A stretch of DNA of 5,865 nucleotides from UBA5972 sp964480735 (GTDB taxonomy: Bacteria; Pseudomonadota; Alphaproteobacteria; Rhodobacterales; Rhodobacteraceae), in the NCBI GenBank assembly GCA_964480735.1, contig CAYZQS010000137.1:1-5865 (forward strand), in the 5' to 3' direction. The translations under genes were made by a program, and so were the position numbers. Every line of letters starts with the position of its first letter. Position 1 is the stretch's first letter. Positions 1 to 4,218 of the stretch are shown here, in pieces. The notes under the pieces were generated by a model. That model saw only the letters and a program-made list of their open reading frames with translations, made no database searches and was not told where the DNA came from.

Positions 1-149
1 CCATGACGTCAGACAGCATGTCATCGGACGATGCGTCATCGGACTCCATGACGTCTGATTCAATGGCGTCTGACGGTTCGATGTCGCTGGCAAAATCATG
101 TGAAAGCCATCCCGATAAAATGGCTGTCGATGTGCTGATGGCCAAGTGA
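1..149 (+). CDS. Methionine-rich MxSDx pentapeptide-repeat protein, 3' end only (MrpX/MXKDX-like)
   Basis: The reading frame is open from the window edge to a TGA at 147-149, giving 48 visible residues; the true start, and any signal peptide, lie upstream. The visible part is a string of five-residue units, MTSDS, MSSDD, ASSDS, MTSDS and MASDG, followed by a non-repeated tail with one Cys (SLAKSCESHPDKM) ending VLMAK. By my count 7 of 48 residues are Met, 14 Ser and 8 Asp. The pattern resembles the bacterial 'pentapeptide MXKDX repeat' family of small exported proteins, except that Ser stands where Lys is usual. It lies upstream of a b-type cytochrome and a YedY-like molybdoenzyme on the same strand. 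In Azospira suillum a Met-rich periplasmic peptide (MrpX) beside such enzymes scavenges hypochlorite by oxidation of its methionines. The same role here is inferred from composition and context. The frame is supported by the repeat periodicity, but without the N-terminus the identification stays tentative. Confidence 0.6.
   Translation, partial: MTSDSMSSDDASSDSMTSDSMASDGSMSLAKSCESHPDKMAVDVLMAK
3..77 (+). repeat. 15-nt imperfect tandem repeat inside the Met-rich gene
   Basis: Five consecutive 15-nt units begin at 3, 18, 33, 48 and 63. They share the pattern ATG-rCG/TCA-TCn-GAC/T-nnn, for example ATGACGTCAGACAGC, ATGTCATCGGACGAT and ATGACGTCTGATTCA. The unit at 33 has GCG in place of ATG, so its Met is replaced by Ala. 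The units differ mostly at third positions while the M-x-S-D frame is kept, which suggests selection on protein sequence and not a fresh DNA expansion. The array probably continues to the left of the window. Confidence 0.75.
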
Positions 150-160
150 TTTGATAGGCA

Positions 161-186
161 GACGGTCCCGGCGTACCGTCGGGACC
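161..186 (+). terminator. Hairpin between the Met-rich gene and the cytochrome gene, possible attenuating terminator
   Basis: GGTCCCG (164-170) pairs perfectly with CGGGACC (180-186) around a 9-nt loop. A competing stem uses GACGGT (161-166) with ACCGTC (175-180), so the two folds exclude each other. The hairpin starts 12 nt after the stop of the Met-rich gene. No T-run follows (the next bases are AGCGATCC), so it is not a textbook intrinsic terminator. It could instead block 3' decay or give partial read-through, so that the small protein is made in excess over the two enzymes. The pairing is seen in the sequence; the role is inferred. Confidence 0.35.
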
Positions 187-238
187 AGCGATCCAAATCC
201 AAAAAAAATATCAGCACAACTCGATTCGGGGAAAAATC

Positions 239-1078
239 ATGGCAGGTAATTCAAAAACCGATACTCCAATGCCAAAAGGCGGCGATTTGGTAAAGTATCA
301 CCGGCTGTCCACCCGGCTTTGGCACTGGATCAACGCCGGCACTCTGGTGGTTCTGTTGATGAGCGGGTTGATGATATTCAACGCCCATCCGCGGTTGTAC
401 TGGGGAGAATACGGTGCAAACCCCGATTATGCCTGGTTTCAAATCGGTGCGCGAAACAACCAGGGATACGTTCGTGTTGGCAGTGCCAGTGTTCAGACAA
501 CCGGATTTTTGGGCCGCTGGGAAGAAAGCTCTGGCCGCATAAGAAACCGCGCCTTTCCGCCGCTTGTTACAATCCCAAAAAGTTACAATCTGGCAGAGGC
601 TCGTCGCTGGCACCTCACATTCGCCTGGGTTTTTGCCGTTGGAATCACCCTTTACACGTTGTGGAGCTTGTTAAACGGCCACCTTTTGCGGGATTTGCTG
701 CCCAAAATGCGAGAGTTACGTCCCAAGCACATATGGACCGATATCAAGCATCACGCCATGCTGAAATTTCCCAAAGGTGCTGCGGCGCTGAATTATAACA
801 TTCTGCAAAAGGCCAGCTATGTGGGCGTCATCCTGGTCCTGATCCCGTTGATGATCCTGACGGGGTTAACCATGTCGCCTGCCATGGACGCGGCCTGGCC
901 GTGGCTGCTTGATATATTTGGCGGCAGGCAATCGGCGCGGTCGATCCATTTTATCTGCGCCGTCCTGTTGGTTGCGTTTTTTATTGTCCACATGCTGATG
1001 GTCCTGTTGGTTGGACCCATAAACAGTGTCCGCGCCATGATCACCGGCTATCTGCGTTTGCCAAAGGAGAGAAACTGA
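239..1078 (+). CDS. Four-helix b-type cytochrome (cytochrome b561 / Ni-hydrogenase cytochrome b family)
   Basis: This 279-residue integral membrane protein should carry electrons between the quinone pool and the periplasmic molybdoenzyme encoded next. Hydrophobic helices lie near residues 32-48, 122-145, 192-214 and 236-258. Candidate heme-ligand histidines are H29 (RLWHW), H125 (RRWHL), H237 (SIHF) and H251 (VHM). The last two are 14 apart in helix 4, as expected for a protein holding two hemes, one near each face. This fits the PF01292 type of cytochrome. Basic residues in the N-terminus, the 147-180 loop and the C-terminus put both ends in the cytoplasm. That leaves a roughly 70-residue periplasmic loop at 49-121, longer than a simple connector. 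It is not the MsrQ/YedZ ferric-reductase-like type, judged by its motifs. The ATG at 239 follows GGGGAA (228-233). The stop overlaps the next start by one base (TGATG), so the two genes are translationally coupled. Confidence 0.9.
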   Translation: MAGNSKTDTPMPKGGDLVKYHRLSTRLWHWINAGTLVVLLMSGLMIFNAHPRLYWGEYGANPDYAWFQIGARNNQGYVRVGSASVQTTGFLGRWEESSGRIRNRAFPPLVTIPKSYNLAEARRWHLTFAWVFAVGITLYTLWSLLNGHLLRDLLPKMRELRPKHIWTDIKHHAMLKFPKGAAALNYNILQKASYVGVILVLIPLMILTGLTMSPAMDAAWPWLLDIFGGRQSARSIHFICAVLLVAFFIVHMLMVLLVGPINSVRAMITGYLRLPKERN

Positions 1079-1839
1079 TGTCCAAATTGATCACCCGACG
1101 CAGAATGTTGACGACGTCTGTGCTGGCCGCGCCTGCTGTTTTGATCGGTTGTGACCGACTGGCCGTCAGCCCCAGCTTTAAGAATATGGTCCTGTCTTCG
1201 GGTGAGTGGCTGTCTTATCGGGCACAGCGGCTGTTGGGGGCAAATGCCCTGGCCCGGGAATATGACCCTTCTGACATGTCACCGGAATTTCGCACAAACG
1301 GCAACACCCAGCCCAGATCAGACAGTTATCGCCGCCATCAAAATGAAGGTTTTGTGAATTGGCAGCTGACTTTTGGCGGCATGTTTGAAAACCCCCGCAA
1401 CTACTCGCTGGCCCAGCTCAAGGCGAAACCGTCCCGCACCCAAATAACCCGGCACGACTGTGTAGAAGGATGGACAGCCATCGGCAAATGGAAGGGCACG
1501 CCGCTTAAAGCGTTGCTTGACGAGGTCAGGCTGCAACCAGAGGCCAAATTTATCGTGTTCCGCTGTGCTGATGATTTCAGTGGCCGGGTTTATTATGAAA
1601 GTATCGATTTGGTGGATGCGTTCCATCCGCAGACCATTTTGGCCTATGAAATGAATGATGGTGATCTATCGGTGGCCCACGGTGCCCCGATCCGCCTGCG
1701 GGTCGAGCGCCAGTTGGGTTACAAGCATGCCAAATATGTGATGGCAATTACAGCAGTTGCCTCGATGGATCGGATTGGTCGAGGTCAGGGCGGGTATTGG
1801 GAAGATGCAGGCAACTACGACTGGTACGCCGGAATTTAG
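1078..1839 (+). CDS. Tat-exported molybdopterin oxidoreductase, sulfite oxidase/YedY fold, putative lipoprotein
   Basis: This 253-residue periplasmic enzyme should use a molybdopterin cofactor for oxygen-atom transfer, with the upstream cytochrome as electron partner. The N-terminus has a twin-arginine motif (TRRRML, residues 6-11), a hydrophobic stretch, then the lipobox-like LIGC with C25, so it may be a Tat lipoprotein. The molybdopterin domain (PF00174 type) spans about 95-230. C128 in RHDCVEGWT is the expected Mo-ligating cysteine, and GAPIRLRVERQLGYKHAKY (202-220) is the conserved second half of the fold. The C-terminus reads YDWYAGI. CVEGW is closer to YedY/MsrP than to animal sulfite oxidases, but the substrate cannot be read from sequence: methionine sulfoxide, another S- or N-oxide, or sulfite are all possible. 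The ATG overlaps the cytochrome stop and has a strong AAGGAG at 1064-1069, 8 nt upstream. Together with the Met-rich gene upstream, methionine sulfoxide reduction is my preferred guess. Confidence 0.88.
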   Translation: MSKLITRRRMLTTSVLAAPAVLIGCDRLAVSPSFKNMVLSSGEWLSYRAQRLLGANALAREYDPSDMSPEFRTNGNTQPRSDSYRRHQNEGFVNWQLTFGGMFENPRNYSLAQLKAKPSRTQITRHDCVEGWTAIGKWKGTPLKALLDEVRLQPEAKFIVFRCADDFSGRVYYESIDLVDAFHPQTILAYEMNDGDLSVAHGAPIRLRVERQLGYKHAKYVMAITAVASMDRIGRGQGGYWEDAGNYDWYAGI

Positions 1840-1863
1840 CTATTCACCTTGCCGACGCCGATT

Positions 1864-3252
1864 TTATAATCCGCGCTGCAAAAACGCCGGCATGTGATCG
1901 CCCATGCCAACCACGCCTTTACGGCTGGGCTTAGCGCTGGGCTTGGTTTTTTCCGCGGGTTTTTTTGCCGTTGACGGGGTTTTTGCCGCGACGTTTTTGG
2001 TGTCCACAGATGTCTCTGATTTGGCGGCCTCTTGTTTGTTCTTCTGGGCTTTTTCCGCTTTTGGCTTAGCCGGCGGCTTTGCTTTGCTTGGTGTAACTTT
2101 CTGGTCGCCGGTCAATTCCATTTGCGGAATTTCCTGTTTTACCAATGCTTCAATTGCTGCAAGATATTTGGCGTCTGCTGGCGTGCACAGGGTAATTGCG
2201 TGGCCTTCACGTCCGGCGCGGCCGGTGCGGCCGATACGGTGCACGTAATCTTCTGAATGGATCGGCACGTCAAAATTAAACACGTGGCTGACGTTGGGAA
2301 TATCCAGCCCCCGGGCGGCCACATCAGAGGCAATCAAGAACTGAACCGTCCCGTCACGAAATCCGTTCAACGTGCGTGTGCGAACCGATTGATCCAGGTC
2401 GCCGTGAATTGGGGAGGCATTTAACTTGTGCTTTTTCATGGACTTAGCCACGATATCCACATCAACTTTGCGATTGCAAAACACAATGCCGTTTTGCACG
2501 TTTTGCGCCGGGTCCGCGATGATCGTCCGCAGGGCATCACGTTTGGCTTTGGCCGCCTGATCGCGGCGGCTGGCTTTGACCATGCAAACGGCCTGCAGGA
2601 TTGTTTCCGAGGTTGTTGCCTGACGCGCCACCTCAACCCGCTCGGGATTGTGTAAAAACTCTTGTGTGATGCGGGTGATTTCCGGTGCCATCGTGGCCGA
2701 GAAAAACAGGGTTTGGCGGGTGAAAGGGGTCAGCTTAAAGATTTTTTCGATGTCCGGGATAAAGCCCATGTCCAGCATCCGGTCTGCCTCGTCCACCACC
2801 ATGATCTGTACACCGGTCAGCATCAGCTTGCCGCGTTCAAAATGATCCAGCAGCCGCCCCGGCGTGGCGATCAATACATCAACGCCACGATCAATCAGCC
2901 GGTCCTGGTCTTTGAAACTAACGCCACCAATCAGCAGCGCCATGCTCAGTTTCGTGTATTTGGCGTAGGTCTCGAAGTTCTCGGCCACCTGTGCCGCCAG
3001 CTCGCGGGTGGGCGCAAGCACCAACGAACGGGGCATCCGCGCACGCGCCCGGCCCTTGCCCAGATGGGTGATCATCGGCAAGGTGAAAGAAGCGGTTTTT
3101 CCGGTTCCTGTCTGGGCTATTCCCAGCACATCACGTCCCTCAAGGGCGTGCGGAATGGCTTGTTCTTGTATCGGGGTGGGGGTTTCGTATCCGGCGTCCT
3201 GAATGGCTTTCAAGACCTTGGGGTCCAACTTTAAGTCAGAAAATTTTGTCAT
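1864..3252 (-). CDS. rhlE: DEAD-box ATP-dependent RNA helicase, RhlE type
   Basis: This 462-residue cytoplasmic ATPase unwinds short RNA duplexes; RhlE-group proteins act in ribosome assembly, RNA turnover and cold adaptation. All core motifs are intact: Q motif with F4 and PTPIQ (25-29), Walker A AQTGTGKT (46-53), PTRELA (81-86), GG (109-110), TPGR (130-133), DEAD (154-157), SAT (185-187), IVFCN (256-260), ASDVAARGLD (308-317) and HRIGRTGR (338-345). From about 385 to 446 the protein becomes a Lys/Pro/Ala/Ser-rich, probably disordered RNA-binding tail, then ends in a distinct VVGMGDHMPAFLQR segment (447-460). The start MTKFSDL matches the usual family N-terminus; its upstream GGGAT is only a weak ribosome site. 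The gene converges on the molybdoenzyme gene with a 24-nt gap, and no clear terminator lies between them. A hairpin sits just ahead of the start. RhlE versus another DEAD-box subgroup is a call from recalled family sequence. Confidence 0.93.
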   Translation of the reverse strand: MTKFSDLKLDPKVLKAIQDAGYETPTPIQEQAIPHALEGRDVLGIAQTGTGKTASFTLPMITHLGKGRARARMPRSLVLAPTRELAAQVAENFETYAKYTKLSMALLIGGVSFKDQDRLIDRGVDVLIATPGRLLDHFERGKLMLTGVQIMVVDEADRMLDMGFIPDIEKIFKLTPFTRQTLFFSATMAPEITRITQEFLHNPERVEVARQATTSETILQAVCMVKASRRDQAAKAKRDALRTIIADPAQNVQNGIVFCNRKVDVDIVAKSMKKHKLNASPIHGDLDQSVRTRTLNGFRDGTVQFLIASDVAARGLDIPNVSHVFNFDVPIHSEDYVHRIGRTGRAGREGHAITLCTPADAKYLAAIEALVKQEIPQMELTGDQKVTPSKAKPPAKPKAEKAQKNKQEAAKSETSVDTKNVAAKTPSTAKKPAEKTKPSAKPSRKGVVGMGDHMPAFLQRGL

Positions 3253-3268
3253 ATGATCCCGTCTGTTA

Positions 3269-3284
3269 CGGCAAGTTATTGCCG
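3269..3284 (-). promoter_or_regulatory. Hairpin in the probable rhlE leader
   Basis: On the transcribed strand CGGCAA-TAAC-TTGCCG forms a perfect 6-bp stem with a 4-nt loop. It ends 16 nt before the rhlE ATG, so it lies next to or partly over the expected ribosome landing zone. Helicase mRNA leaders are often structured, and this stem could tune translation. Pairing is seen directly; function is inferred, and a 6-bp stem in an intergenic region can occur by chance. Confidence 0.35.
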
Positions 3285-3336
3285 CAATATCAACGCGGCT
3301 GCCGCACCCTTATTGGTCCGGCTCGTCATGGGCGCA

Positions 3337-3365
3337 TGCCTAAAGAAAACAACCCGATTGGTCAA
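3337..3365 (-). promoter_or_regulatory. Candidate rhlE promoter
   Basis: On the - strand TTGACC (3365-3360) is a 5/6 match to a -35 box. After a 17-nt spacer comes TAGGCA (3342-3337), a poor -10 box. Transcription would begin around 3330 and give a leader of about 80 nt containing the 3269-3284 hairpin. Alphaproteobacterial -10 boxes are often degenerate, so the site is possible but weak. Confidence 0.28.
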
Positions 3366-3402
3366 CGCGCCATACGGAATATTGAATAATCTTGAACCAG
3401 CT

Positions 3403-3430
3403 TTGGCATTGTTTCCAATTTCGTTACAAT
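3403..3430 (+). promoter_or_regulatory. Sigma70-like promoter upstream of the PepSY gene
   Basis: TTGGCA (3403-3408) and TACAAT (3425-3430), 16 nt apart, match five of six consensus bases each. This is the best promoter-like pair in the region. The expected start is near 3437, about 145 nt before the PepSY gene and almost on the ATG of the small ORF at 3438. An inverted repeat overlaps the -10 box, a natural place for a repressor. Confidence 0.5.
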
Positions 3431-3433
3431 TGG
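3415..3433. repeat. CCAATT-N7-AATTGG inverted repeat over a -10 box
   Basis: CCAATT (3415-3420) and AATTGG (3428-3433) are perfect inverted arms around TCGTTAC. The repeat covers the spacer end and the -10 box of the 3403-3430 promoter. Its size and position suit an operator for a dimeric repressor, but the arms do not match a binding site that I recognise and are AT-rich, so chance is possible. Confidence 0.35.
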
Positions 3434-3437
3434 CGGC

Positions 3438-3572
3438 ATGAATGGACGATTTTGTGGCTTTCCGGCAATACAACACTGTGAAACGCAGTTGCGTGGATTC
3501 AGAGAAAAGCATGGAGATTTTAACCTGTTGGCGTTAAGGTGGTGCAAAATAAAAATCAAGCAGGCAAATTGA
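3438..3572 (+). CDS. Doubtful 44-residue ORF upstream of the PepSY gene
   Basis: An ATG at 3438 opens a 44-codon frame ending in TGA at 3570-3572, 8 nt before the PepSY start. The product begins MNGRFCGFPAIQHC and ends KIKIKQAN. It has three Cys, a basic C-terminus, no signal peptide, no membrane segment and no family signature that I know. No Shine-Dalgarno sequence precedes it, but the predicted transcription start of the 3403-3430 promoter falls at its ATG, so translation would have to be leaderless. It may equally be untranslated leader. I list it because its position is unusual, not because coding is shown. Confidence 0.2.
   Translation: MNGRFCGFPAIQHCETQLRGFREKHGDFNLLALRWCKIKIKQAN
3528..3555 (+). 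promoter_or_regulatory. Second, weaker candidate promoter for the PepSY gene
   Basis: TTGGCG (3528-3533) and TAAAAA (3550-3555), 16 nt apart, match four of six consensus bases each. Transcription from here would start near 3562 and leave a short leader of about 18 nt with a GAGAA motif (3571-3575) before the ATG at 3581. It is an alternative to the 3403-3430 site. Confidence 0.25.
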
Positions 3573-3580
3573 GAACTTAA

Positions 3581-4207
3581 ATGGGTATGTTGTTAAAGAA
3601 TATCCACATGTGGCTGGGGATTTTGGTCCTGCCGTGGGTTATCGTGATCGGGCTGACAGGCATTTATCTAAATCACGACAAGGCGATTTATAAAATGCTG
3701 CCGAACGGTTCTTATGATGAGGATCAAATGGATCTTTGGGTGGTTGACGCACCGGTCACCGAAGACAAAGCACGCGATGTTGCCAACGGGATTTGGCCGC
3801 GGCTGGGGATCACGTCTGTTGCCGATGACACGTATCACGGCCGCCCGGTTTATGTTTTTGAAAAAGACAAGGGCAGCATCATCATCACCAAGGCCACCGG
3901 GCACTATTGGGTGAAATCAAATTTTACTCGCCTGACATTTGATCCGGATCACCGGCAGTTGAACCGGAAGTATTACTGGAGCAATATTTTTAGAACGCTG
4001 CACTCCACCGGCTGGATCAACGACAAGCTGGGCTCTGTATTGGCGGATATAGCGGCCATCGCGATGGTTGTGTTTGGAATAACCGGACTGATACTATTTT
4101 TGATTCGGCAGCCAGATTACGGGCGCACACAAGCGATACTGGGCAGGCATTCAAAAAGATCAGCGGGGCCGAAACCACAGCGGATCAAGCTTAAAAACAA
4201 AAGCTGA
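3581..4207 (+). CDS. PepSY-associated two-helix membrane protein
   Basis: This 208-residue protein has one helix near each end: about residues 11-30 (opening HMWLGILVLPWV) and 153-175 (IAAIAMVVFGITGLILFL). Between them lies a domain of about 120 residues that should be periplasmic, since the N-terminus is short and the C-terminal tail is strongly basic. The opening H9-x-W-L-G and the late FRTLH141STGW are typical of the PepSY-TM group (PF03929-like), where histidines near the membrane are often heme-ligand candidates. The segment at about 60-110 (VTEDKARDVA, then a strand-rich stretch ending TKATGHYW) looks like a PepSY module. Family members turn up in iron uptake, ferric or flavin reductases and as orphans. 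No reductase domain is present here, so no reaction can be named. GAGAA at 3571-3575 supports the ATG at 3581; an in-frame ATG at 3587 is possible. It converges on prfC with an 11-nt gap. Confidence 0.82.
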   Translation: MGMLLKNIHMWLGILVLPWVIVIGLTGIYLNHDKAIYKMLPNGSYDEDQMDLWVVDAPVTEDKARDVANGIWPRLGITSVADDTYHGRPVYVFEKDKGSIIITKATGHYWVKSNFTRLTFDPDHRQLNRKYYWSNIFRTLHSTGWINDKLGSVLADIAAIAMVVFGITGLILFLIRQPDYGRTQAILGRHSKRSAGPKPQRIKLKNKS

Positions 4208-4218
4208 AGTTTGTGCGT

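Larger units (their letters stand above)
3253..3580. other. Divergent intergenic region between rhlE and the PepSY gene
   Basis: These 328 nt separate two genes transcribed away from each other and should hold both promoters. Left to right they contain a hairpin next to the rhlE start (3269-3284), a candidate rhlE promoter on the - strand (3337-3365), a good sigma70-like promoter on the + strand (3403-3430) overlapped by a CCAATT/AATTGG inverted repeat, a doubtful 44-codon ORF (3438-3572) and a second weaker + strand promoter (3528-3555). I see no tRNA, riboswitch or insertion-sequence end. A 78-codon - strand frame (3276-3512) exists but has no family signature. Confidence 0.6.

Noticed and set aside
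251..798. Overlapping frames on both strands inside the cytochrome gene (251-613 on -, 319-798 on +)
   Set aside because: The cytochrome frame has four helices and heme histidines; the others have no hydrophobic pattern or motif.
239..1078. Cytochrome as MsrQ (YedZ), the standard partner of MsrP
   Set aside because: MsrQ belongs to the ferric reductase-like membrane family; the helix and histidine pattern here fits the cytochrome b561/Ni-hydrogenase type instead.
1840..1863. Terminator between the molybdoenzyme gene and rhlE
   Set aside because: Only 24 nt remain between the two stops and no stable inverted repeat with a T-run was found there.
2662..3234. A 190-codon + strand frame opposite rhlE
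   Set aside because: It is the antisense of intact helicase motifs, with a composition rich in His, Gln and Arg and no recognisable domain.
3371..3400. Fur- or Irr-like iron box (ATACGGAATATTGAATAATC region)
   Set aside because: The stretch is AT-rich but has no convincing match to the iron boxes I know; it cannot be supported by eye.
3276..3512. 78-codon - strand frame in the intergenic region upstream of rhlE
   Set aside because: No ribosome site, no family signature, and it covers the probable promoters of both neighbouring genes.
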